Source of the DNA: JBFMAI01 sp964462635
GTDB taxonomy: Bacteria; Planctomycetota; Phycisphaerae; UBA1845; Fen-1342
NCBI GenBank assembly: GCA_964462635.1
Contig: CAYWYJ010000129.1
Coordinates: forward strand, 1-10,802
Reading direction: 5' to 3'
DNA length: 10,802 nucleotides
Position numbers and translations under genes: made by a program. Within the stretch, counting starts at the first letter, position 1; every line of letters starts with the position of its first letter. Shown here piece after piece: positions 1-7,191 of this stretch. The notes under the pieces are model-generated. The model was not told the origin of the DNA. It did no database searches and was given only the letters and a program-made list of their open reading frames with translations.

Positions 1-19
1 ACGTGCTTCGATTGGCTCA

Positions 20-48
20 ATACTATACGGTTGTCGTCAAATTAGTAT
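20..48. repeat. AT-rich patch with a 6-bp inverted repeat
   Basis: ATACTA (20-25) and TAGTAT (43-48) are exact inverted copies separated by 17 bases. They lie in a stretch whose composition differs sharply from the rest: bases 1-60 are 26/60 G+C by direct count, while bases 61-120 are 47/60. The repeat overlaps the last codons and stop of the leftward TIGR03790-like gene. It may be a terminator-like hairpin, the edge of inserted DNA, or chance in AT-rich sequence. The left side of the window cuts off the context. Confidence 0.35.
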
Positions 49-1644
49 CAGTCCGTAGACCGTCAGCCGCCCCGACCCACCCGGTGCCGCCGCGAGCACA
101 CGCCCGTTCTGCACGAGCCGAATCTCGCGCGGGACGCCGCCGCCCGTCACGATGTCGAAATTGAACGGCGTGGCCCAGTTGCCGCTGAGGGGGGCGGCGG
201 TCAGCGAGACCGACTGGCCCCGGTTCTGGACATCGAGCACGCCGATCCACCGGCCGGTCGAGCGCACGAGCGTGTTGTCACACGCCAGCACGCGCACATC
301 GTGCCGGCCGTCGGGGAGCCCCCGCGTGTTCACGTTGAACTTCTGCCCGGGCAAGACCGAGCTGTGGAGCACGCCGTCGATCAGCAGGTCGAACCCCGCG
401 ATCTGGGCCGTGGGGTGCGTCGTGGTAGCGATGGGCGTCAGGGTGACGTTCCCCGCGACCGGACCGGTCGGCGCGTCGGGCACCTGGACGGCCGGCAGAT
501 GTGCAAACGGCCGCGTCAGCGGGTCGCCGTAGAGCAACCCCTGGAACGGCGTATACGCGACACTGCGGAACAGGGCCTCGCCCAACGAGAGCCCCTGGAA
601 GTAGTAGACGTGCGCGCGGGCGTGCGGGAACTTGCCCGGGTAGTTGCACGGCTCCTCGACCGTGCCCCACGAGCCGGCGGCCCCCTTCACAATCCAACGC
701 GAGACCTTCGTCTGCGCGGCATTGTCGAACGTGGCGGCCCAGCTCGTCAGGTGGTCGCCGATCGCCCCGGGGCGGATCGTCATGTTGGCCCCGTCGATGT
801 TCGGCGCCGCCCAGCCGGTCATGATCCCCAGGCAGTCGTGCCGCCCCTCCGGCAAGACCGCCAACAGTTGCTCGGCCTGCCCGCCCAGCGCGATGATCGC
901 GTTCACGGCCGCCGGAAAGTACGGGTCGCGCGGGCCGCTGCGCAGCTCGTCGGTGGTCTTCATGAAGTAGAACGTCCCGGCCGGGCGGGTTCCATCCGCC
1001 GCGACCGCCCGATCGATCATGGCGATCGTCTCGGCGACCGTGTTGCCGCGCTCGCCCGAGTAGCCCAGCATGGCCCCGATGAAATACCGCCGCGCGAACG
1101 GGTCGCTGCTCGGGTCGCCGTACAGCCACGCGACGGACGAATCAAACGCCCGGGCCTGGTCCGTATACCCGTAGTAGCGGTTCATGTTGGTGGACCACAG
1201 GGTGCCGGTCAGGATCTCGTCGGCGATGAAGGCCATCGTGTAGGCCGCCGAGATCGAAAACCGCCGCACGGGTGAGCACTGGTCCTGCACCAGGTTGGTA
1301 GCGTTGATATAAAACGGCGCGCCGGGAAGGACGACGATGTAGTCGATGTGGTCCTCCAACGCCGCGTTCGCCAGCGTGCCGAACAGCGCGTCCAGGTTGT
1401 AGTCGGCAAACGTGCTGTAACTAGCCGCCCCCGGGGCCATATAAAGGATATTAGTGTCCGGAATGCCGCGGGCGTGGCGGTAGTAGTTGCCCATGTACAT
1501 CGAGTCCTTGTCGGCAGGGTCGATAATCAGCAGCACGTTCTCTGCTGTGCCCCCGGCCCACGCCAACCGCGCTGCCAAAATGATCACCAGGGCCACCGCC
1601 CCGCGCTTGGTCCACTCTGCGCAGTATCGATATCGCTGGCTCAC
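37..1644 (-). CDS. TIGR03790 family secreted protein of unknown function
   Basis: The predicted product is 535 residues. Residues 12-30 form an export signal (basic TKR, a hydrophobic run, then a cleavable AWA end). The mature part opens with a strand-rich segment and GNYYRHARGIP (52-62). It continues to GDHLTS (296-301), GAAGSWGTVEEPCNYP (321-336) and a QGLLYGDPLTRPF-like end (368-380). These are the hallmarks I recognise of TIGR03790, an uncharacterised family reported from genomes that carry exosortase/PEP-CTERM sorting; no exosortase or PEP-CTERM tail is visible here. Residues ~385-535 are beta-rich and Ig-like. I chose the GTG at 1644, ten codons inside the longest frame, because a perfect GGAGGTGA lies five bases upstream. 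The final beta domain seems to stop short at VYGLILI, where the DNA turns AT-rich, so the C terminus may be truncated or altered. The family call is fairly secure; the biochemical role is unknown. Confidence 0.8.
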   Translation of the reverse strand: MSQRYRYCAEWTKRGAVALVIILAARLAWAGGTAENVLLIIDPADKDSMYMGNYYRHARGIPDTNILYMAPGAASYSTFADYNLDALFGTLANAALEDHIDYIVVLPGAPFYINATNLVQDQCSPVRRFSISAAYTMAFIADEILTGTLWSTNMNRYYGYTDQARAFDSSVAWLYGDPSSDPFARRYFIGAMLGYSGERGNTVAETIAMIDRAVAADGTRPAGTFYFMKTTDELRSGPRDPYFPAAVNAIIALGGQAEQLLAVLPEGRHDCLGIMTGWAAPNIDGANMTIRPGAIGDHLTSWAATFDNAAQTKVSRWIVKGAAGSWGTVEEPCNYPGKFPHARAHVYYFQGLSLGEALFRSVAYTPFQGLLYGDPLTRPFAHLPAVQVPDAPTGPVAGNVTLTPIATTTHPTAQIAGFDLLIDGVLHSSVLPGQKFNVNTRGLPDGRHDVRVLACDNTLVRSTGRWIGVLDVQNRGQSVSLTAAPLSGNWATPFNFDIVTGGGVPREIRLVQNGRVLAAAPGGSGRLTVYGLILI

Positions 1645-1649
1645 TTCTC

Positions 1650-1657
1650 TCACCTCC
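1650..1657 (-). promoter_or_regulatory. Strong ribosome binding site for the TIGR03790 gene
   Basis: Read leftward, this is GGAGGTGA, a full match to the anti-Shine-Dalgarno core, five bases before the GTG at 1644. The longer frame starting at 1674 would place this site inside the coding sequence, so it decides the start. Confidence 0.75.
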
Positions 1658-1703
1658 CTACCTTCACCCGCCACGAGACATCGGCGGCGAACTGCCTATG
1701 TGC

Positions 1704-1732
1704 ATAATCTCAAAACGGCCTTGGCTGGACAA
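1704..1732 (-). promoter_or_regulatory. Candidate sigma-70 promoter, leftward
   Basis: On the minus strand TTGTCC (1732-1727) is followed after 17 bases by GATTAT (1709-1704). Each hexamer matches the -35/-10 consensus at four of six positions, with ideal spacing. It lies about 60 bases upstream of the GTG at 1644. Its -35 falls inside the inverted repeat at 1723-1740. Confidence 0.35.
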
Positions 1733-1740
1733 GCCCAGCC
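1723..1740. repeat. Inverted repeat, possible operator
   Basis: GGCTGG (1723-1728) and CCAGCC (1735-1740) are perfect inverted arms around a six-base centre. The repeat covers the -35 of the candidate leftward promoter and lies upstream of the rightward one, a reasonable place for a regulator to bind. Six-base arms can also occur by chance in GC-rich DNA. Confidence 0.35.
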
Positions 1741-1800
1741 TGGGTTCCACATGACGGTCCGTGCGCGCTCCCGTTCGCCGCGTTGGCTGGCAAGATGGCG

Positions 1801-1829
1801 TTGCCTGGCCGGAGCACTTCCCATAGAAT
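1801..1829 (+). promoter_or_regulatory. Candidate sigma-70 promoter for the sigma-factor operon
   Basis: TTGCCT (1801-1806), a 17-base spacer and TAGAAT (1824-1829) match the housekeeping consensus at four and five of six positions. Transcription would begin near 1836, leaving a leader of about 38 bases before the ATG at 1874. It lies in one of the few AT-richer spots of the gap. No obvious ECF-type (GGAAC/TC) promoter was seen, so self-activation by the encoded sigma factor is not evident. Confidence 0.5.
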
Positions 1830-1873
1830 ATAGGCGCGATCGGGATGAGTGCGTCTGAGTGGATGGGTTCCCC

Positions 1874-2518
1874 ATGGCGGGGACGGGCAGCGACAGGTCG
1901 ACCAGGCAAACGGGAGCGAAACCGTCCCCAGGCTTCGTCCGCGCTGCGCCCCCGTCGCAGGGGCCGCTGGCCGACTTCGACACGCAACTCATGTTGCAGA
2001 TGGCGGCTGGCAGCCGCGAGGCGGGCGCCCTGCTGATCCAGCGTAATGGGCAGCAGATTGCCCGGTATCTTGCGCGGCTGGTCCGCGATCCCAACGTGGT
2101 CGAGGACCTGAGCCAGGAAGTGTTCTCGCAGGCGCTCAGCCACGCCGACCAGTTCCGCCCCACCGCCAAAGTGTCGACGTGGCTCTACCGCATCGCCACC
2201 AACACCGCCCTGAACTACCTGAAGCAAGCAAGTCGTCGGCGCACGCAGGCGTCGCCGGTCGATCGTCCGCTCGAAGTGACCGACCCCAAAGACCCCGGGC
2301 CGGAACGGCGCCTGAGCCAGGATGAACTCCGACGGCACGTGTCCCAGGCGATCCTGAACTTGCCGATCAACCAGCGTGTCGCGTTGACGTTGTACCAGTA
2401 CGAGGAGTTCACCTACGAGCAGGTCGCCGCGGTGCTCGGCGTGACCGTCGAGGCGGTCCGGTGCCTGTTGAACCGCGCTCGCACGACGCTGCGCCGCGAA
2501 CTCCGCGCATTTGAGTAA
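1874..2518 (+). CDS. ECF-type RNA polymerase sigma factor
   Basis: The 214-residue product has the two-domain layout of an ECF (group 4) sigma-70 factor. The sigma-2 domain spans roughly residues 40-120; DLSQEVFSQALSHADQF and STWLYRIATNTALNYLK correspond to the region 2.1-2.4 helices that bind core polymerase and open the -10. A short acidic/proline linker follows. The sigma-4 domain (about 150-212) carries LPINQRVALTLYQYEEFTYE and a helix-turn-helix around QVAAVLGVTVEAVRCLLNRAR for -35 recognition. No sigma-3 domain is present. The N-terminal ~35 residues are a low-complexity extension. I start at the ATG at 1874 with GGATGG six bases upstream; a GTG at 1859 and an ATG at 1991 are alternatives. 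It is followed by an anti-sigma gene on the same strand, the usual ECF arrangement. The target promoter and signal are unknown. Confidence 0.9.
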   Translation: MAGTGSDRSTRQTGAKPSPGFVRAAPPSQGPLADFDTQLMLQMAAGSREAGALLIQRNGQQIARYLARLVRDPNVVEDLSQEVFSQALSHADQFRPTAKVSTWLYRIATNTALNYLKQASRRRTQASPVDRPLEVTDPKDPGPERRLSQDELRRHVSQAILNLPINQRVALTLYQYEEFTYEQVAAVLGVTVEAVRCLLNRARTTLRRELRAFE

Positions 2519-2560
2519 ACGACCCCGGCCCGCGAGTGCTTCCGCGACCGGGCCACGCAG

Positions 2561-2580
2561 CGCCGGCCCCGCGGCCGGCG
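2561..2580 (+). repeat. Perfect 8-bp hairpin between sigma and anti-sigma genes
   Basis: CGCCGGCC (2561-2568) and GGCCGGCG (2573-2580) pair perfectly around a CCGC loop, giving an all-G/C stem. It lies in the 137-base gap between the sigma stop and the anti-sigma start. No T-run follows, so it is not a classical terminator. It could lower read-through, stabilise the upstream message or pause ribosomes, any of which would shift the sigma:anti-sigma ratio. Confidence 0.45.
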
Positions 2581-2655
2581 ACCGCACGGTTCGTCCGCCG
2601 CCCCGAGGCCGAACGACGCACCGGGGGCCGCGCTGCACGTCGGAGACGCCCCGGC

Positions 2656-3162
2656 ATGGACCACCTCACGGTCGAACGGGCCCACCTTCTGCTGCGCAAC
2701 CAGCTTGCCCCGGACGAAGAACGGCACTGGAATGCGCACCTACGGGACTGCGGCCGTTGCGAACGGCTGTTGGCGGACGAGCGGGCGATGCTTCGCGTCC
2801 TCGACCTGGACGCGGTGCCGGAGCCGCCGACGGGGCCGGACGCTCAGCGGGTGCTGGATCGCGTGCCGCAGTTCAAGTCGGCGGCGGCGGCCCGTCGCCG
2901 GCGGGAGTTGGGCCTGGTCTTGGCGGCGGGCGTGCTTGTGGTGGGCTTGGCGGCGCTACTTGCCGGGCAACTGCTGCGTCGCCCGCCCGGTCCCCGGGAA
3001 CTGGCCGCGGAGTTGGGCATCTCTGCCGCTCTCCAGGACCAAGTCGTCGCCAACCTCACGGTCCTGGAGGCGCTGGAGCAAGACCCGTGGGTCGTCGACC
3101 AGCTCGAGACGGTGCAGGCGCTCGCCAAGTTGATAACAGACCGCAACGTTGAACCGAAGTGA
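2656..3162 (+). CDS. Zinc-finger membrane anti-sigma factor
   Basis: The 168-residue product begins with a helical domain holding H28-x3-C32-x2-C35 (AHLRDCGRC), the zinc-binding signature of ZAS-type anti-sigma factors that clamp an ECF sigma factor in the cytoplasm. A linker with charged RRRR precedes one membrane helix at about residues 85-107 (LVLAAGVLVVGLAALLAG). About 60 residues, mostly helical, would then lie outside the membrane. The position after the ECF gene makes that sigma factor its probable partner. The reading frame is open back to a GTG at 2536, but the extra 40 residues are Pro/Arg-rich and unlike the family, and the ATG at 2656 fits the usual N terminus; a modest GGAG sits ten bases upstream. 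The stop overlaps the next start (TGATG), so the next gene is probably translationally coupled. The sensed signal cannot be deduced. Confidence 0.82.
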   Translation: MDHLTVERAHLLLRNQLAPDEERHWNAHLRDCGRCERLLADERAMLRVLDLDAVPEPPTGPDAQRVLDRVPQFKSAAAARRRRELGLVLAAGVLVVGLAALLAGQLLRRPPGPRELAAELGISAALQDQVVANLTVLEALEQDPWVVDQLETVQALAKLITDRNVEPK

Positions 3163-3593
3163 TGCGTCGGTTGACCCTCATCCTGTGGGTGGGCGTGGCG
3201 CTGCTGGCGGCCGCCAACGGCCTTGTCTGCGCGCAGGGTCGTCCGAAGCCGCCATCGCCCGCCGACGGCGTGTGGCAGCGCTGGTTCCGCCTCGACCGGG
3301 AGACGCGGCTGGCCCGCGTGCACGCTTACCAAACCATTGTGCAAACGGGGGATACGGCAGCGGTCCTGCGCCTGGGACGGCAGTTTGCTCAGTACCCGCC
3401 GGCGCGCCGACAGGCCCTGCGCGAGCTTCACGCCGTCCTGCAGGACGTGCTTCAGCATGAGGGGCGGGCCGGCCGAAAAGACCTGTTGCGGTCTGCCCCG
3501 CCGGTCCGTGCCTTCCTCGTCTATCAGGTACTGGCCGACACGGACCCCGCGCGCCTGGCCCGGCTCTCCGAGCAGCTTCGGACCGGTTCCTAA
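3162..3593 (+). CDS. Small exported protein, third member of the sigma operon
   Basis: This encodes 143 residues starting at the ATG that overlaps the anti-sigma stop as TGATG; a GTG one codon earlier (3159) is the alternative. Residues 1-25 are an export signal (MRRLTLILWVGVALLAAA, cleavage near VCA-QG). The mature part is short, helical and Arg/Leu-rich. It starts with WQRWFRLDRETRLARVHAYQ and has evenly spaced heptad-like leucines through RRQALRELHAVLQDVLQ. I do not recognise the family; it loosely resembles small periplasmic helical-bundle regulators such as DUF3106 or Spy/CpxP-like proteins, but no diagnostic motif is visible. Tight coupling to the membrane anti-sigma factor suggests it works outside the membrane on the same switch, as sensor, co-anti-sigma or protector. 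That role is inference from position. A hairpin follows its TAA immediately, probably marking the operon end. Confidence 0.75.
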   Translation: MRRLTLILWVGVALLAAANGLVCAQGRPKPPSPADGVWQRWFRLDRETRLARVHAYQTIVQTGDTAAVLRLGRQFAQYPPARRQALRELHAVLQDVLQHEGRAGRKDLLRSAPPVRAFLVYQVLADTDPARLARLSEQLRTGS

Positions 3594-3594
3594 G

Positions 3595-3611
3595 CAGCCC
3601 GACGGGGGCTG
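3595..3611 (+). terminator. Hairpin directly after the sigma operon
   Basis: CAGCCC (3595-3600) and GGGCTG (3606-3611) form a perfect stem around GACGG, starting one base after the TAA at 3591-3593. There is no following T-run, so it is a weak or non-canonical terminator candidate. It could equally separate this operon from the downstream dehydrogenase gene by reducing read-through. Confidence 0.35.
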
Positions 3612-3661
3612 TACGCTCCACGGCCCCGCCGGTACGATGGGCCGACGTTTGCACCATGCAC

Positions 3662-3667
3662 AGGGAG
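3662..3667 (+). promoter_or_regulatory. Ribosome binding site fixing the dehydrogenase start
   Basis: AGGGAG ends six bases before the ATG at 3674. Using the ATG at 3656 would bury this site and add six residues ahead of a well-formed lipoprotein signal, so 3674 is preferred. Confidence 0.6.
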
Positions 3668-3673
3668 TTGCGC

Positions 3674-4813
3674 ATGTCGCGAGCTTGGCTGGCCCGATGG
3701 CTTGGGTCGTTGATGGCGGGCGGGGTCGTGTTGTCGTCCGGCTGTCTGCCGACGGACAACCTGCCGGCGCCGCTAAACGTGGCAGATGGCTGGCAGGCGG
3801 AATACGTGGCCGCGGGCAGCGCCGTCGTGTCCGCTTTGGCGGCGACCGATGACGGGCGCGTGTTCTACGCCGAGAAGAACACGGGCCGCATCCGCGTCGT
3901 GAAGGACGGCCGCGTACTGGATACGCCGTTCGCCACGGTGCCGGTCAACTACGCGGGTGACCGCGGGCTGCTGGGGTTGGCACTGCACCCCCGGTTCGCC
4001 GACAACGGGCGGCTTTACGTCTTCTACACGCGGTCGGATACCGGCGAGGCCGCCGCGGACCCGCGGGCCGTCGTCGACCACCGCATCGTTTACTTCCAGG
4101 CCGACGGCGACCTGGCCGCCGGCGGGGAGACCTTCGTCGCCTCGATCACCGCCGGCGGGACGCACCGCATCGGCGGACGGATCGCGTTTGCCAACGACCG
4201 AACACTCTGGGTGGCGATGGGCGATGGGGAAACCCCCGACGCCGCCCAGGACCCGGACAACCGCTACGGCAAGGTGCTGCGCTACCACGAAGACGGCACG
4301 ATCCCGGACGACAACGCTTACGACGATTCGCCGGTGTACGCGCTGGGCTTCCGCGACCCGCGCGGGCTCGCGATTGACCCGGAGAGCAGGTCGGCGTTCG
4401 TCGTCGAGCGCAGCCAGGGTGGGACCCACGAGGTCAACTGGATCATCCGGGGCCGCAACTACGGCTGGCCCGAGGTGGTTGGGATCGCGGACACGGCCGA
4501 CGAGCTCCTCTTCGTCGCCGCCACGCCCGCCTACGTTGATCCCCTGACCGTTACCGACCGGCAGATCGTGGGCGCGTCGTTCAACCCCGGCACGAAGTAC
4601 GGCACCGCGTCGTGGCTTCAGCTCTTCTACGGCGTCGCCGATGCGGGCCGTGTGTTTCGGCTGGAACTGACTGCGGAGCGAACGGGGGCGGTGCGGACGC
4701 TGACGTTTGCGACGGGACTGCCCACGCCGATCACCGATGTGGCCTTCACGCCGGCCGGCACGCTGTACATCGCCGGCGGCGGGGCCGTCCTGCGCGTCGT
4801 GCCATTCCCCTGA
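3674..4813 (+). CDS. Lipoprotein of the glucose/sorbosone dehydrogenase (PQQ) superfamily
   Basis: The 379-residue product starts with a lipoprotein signal: basic MSRAWLARWL, a hydrophobic stretch, then LSSG-Cys24. It is therefore probably lipid-anchored outside the cytoplasmic membrane. The rest matches the six-bladed propeller of soluble PQQ-dependent sugar dehydrogenases. Visible landmarks are DRGLLGLALHPRF (96-108) with NGRLYVFYTRSD, GTHRIGGRIAFANDRTLWVAMGDGE (162-186), YALGFRDPRGLAIDP (222-236) and EVNWIIRGRNYGWPEV (253-268). His164 is in the place of the family's catalytic base, but the usual HxGG spacing is HRIGG here, one residue longer, so the active site may be altered. The expected activity is oxidation of an aldose-type substrate with electrons passed to PQQ; substrate and cofactor are unproven. 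A 150-base gap with a hairpin separates it from the sigma operon, so co-transcription is uncertain. It converges on uvrB. Confidence 0.83.
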   Translation: MSRAWLARWLGSLMAGGVVLSSGCLPTDNLPAPLNVADGWQAEYVAAGSAVVSALAATDDGRVFYAEKNTGRIRVVKDGRVLDTPFATVPVNYAGDRGLLGLALHPRFADNGRLYVFYTRSDTGEAAADPRAVVDHRIVYFQADGDLAAGGETFVASITAGGTHRIGGRIAFANDRTLWVAMGDGETPDAAQDPDNRYGKVLRYHEDGTIPDDNAYDDSPVYALGFRDPRGLAIDPESRSAFVVERSQGGTHEVNWIIRGRNYGWPEVVGIADTADELLFVAATPAYVDPLTVTDRQIVGASFNPGTKYGTASWLQLFYGVADAGRVFRLELTAERTGAVRTLTFATGLPTPITDVAFTPAGTLYIAGGGAVLRVVPFP

Positions 4814-4826
4814 ACGCCCATCCGAA

Positions 4827-4874
4827 CCCCGCACGCCAGTGCGGGGCCGAATGGCCCACCACTGGCGTGGTGGG
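4827..4874. repeat. Twin perfect hairpins with complementary loops
   Basis: Hairpin A pairs CCCCGCAC (4827-4834) with GTGCGGGG (4839-4846) around the loop GCCA. Hairpin B pairs CCCACCAC (4855-4862) with GTGGTGGG (4867-4874) around the loop TGGC. Both stems are eight perfect base pairs. The two loops are reverse complements, and ACGCCAGTG (4833-4841) is fully complementary to CACTGGCGT (4860-4868). The element could therefore fold as two hairpins, as kissing loops, or as one long hairpin. It lies 13 bases after the dehydrogenase stop, so it may act as a terminator or mRNA-end stabiliser for that gene. The tight design also suggests a dispersed REP-like repeat. Confidence 0.6.
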
Positions 4875-4928
4875 TTCTGATAGCGGTTCCAAGTGGGTAT
4901 TCGCGCTCACGCGGTGCGGGAGGGCGAT

Positions 4929-4955
4929 CCCGGCGCGCCGGGGCGGCTGCGCCGC
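4929..4955. repeat. GC palindrome and adjacent hairpin
   Basis: CCCGGCGCGCCGGG (4929-4942) is a perfect 14-base palindrome. It is followed by GCGGC (4943-4947) and GCCGC (4951-4955) around TGC. They belong to the hairpin-dense gap between the two convergent genes. No protein-coding frame there is convincing. A terminator or repeat role is inferred only. Confidence 0.4.
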
Positions 4956-4961
4956 GGCTCG

Positions 4962-5006
4962 CCGGGAGGCTCGTCCTCCCGGTCAGCGCTCCGCACCCTT
5001 GGGTGC
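4962..5006. repeat. Two further perfect hairpins downstream of uvrB
   Basis: CCGGGAGG (4962-4969) pairs with CCTCCCGG (4975-4982) around CTCGT. GCACCC (4993-4998) then pairs with GGGTGC (5001-5006) around TT. Both lie within about 100 bases beyond the uvrB stop on the strand from which uvrB is read, so they may end or protect that transcript. Neither has an obvious T-run. Confidence 0.45.
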
Positions 5007-5058
5007 CCGCATGGCCACGCGGTAGGCCCGCCCCGTCGCGGCCAACGCCTGTGCGGCG

Positions 5059-7137
<2,079 letters not shown>

Positions 7138-7143
7138 ACTGGG

Positions 7144-7149
7144 ATTATA
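7144..7149 (-). promoter_or_regulatory. Perfect -10 box giving a leaderless uvrB transcript
   Basis: Read leftward the sequence is TATAAT, then CCCAGT, then the uvrB ATG at 7137. With normal -10-to-start spacing, transcription would begin at or next to the A of the ATG. No Shine-Dalgarno sequence precedes the codon, which agrees with leaderless translation. No good -35 hexamer is present 16-18 bases upstream, as is common for leaderless -10-only promoters. No LexA-type palindrome was recognised nearby. Confidence 0.55.
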
Positions 7150-7191
7150 CGGCCGCGGGTGTGCCGCCCGGCCCCCGGGTCGCGCGGTACG

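Noticed and set aside
757..855. His-Cys catalytic pair (GDHLTS and EPCNYP) making the TIGR03790 protein a gingipain-like peptidase
   Set aside because: Both residues look conserved from memory of the family, but the surrounding sequence lacks the clan CD catalytic motifs and no activity is known. It is not supportable from sequence alone.
301..1275. A 324-codon plus-strand frame opposite the TIGR03790 gene
   Set aside because: It is antisense to a gene with a signal peptide, strong ribosome binding site and family motifs. The translated product is low-complexity and Arg/Val-rich.
1664..2638. A 324-codon minus-strand frame opposite the sigma factor
   Set aside because: It is antisense to the clear sigma-2/sigma-4 domains and encodes Arg-rich sequence without recognisable motifs.
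4984..5058. An open minus-strand stretch just beyond the uvrB stop, in another frame, ending AYRVAMRAPKGAER
   Set aside because: It looks slightly coding-like, but it has no start codon with a ribosome binding site and runs into Arg/Pro-rich frame-shifted uvrB sequence upstream. UvrB is already complete, including its UVR motif.
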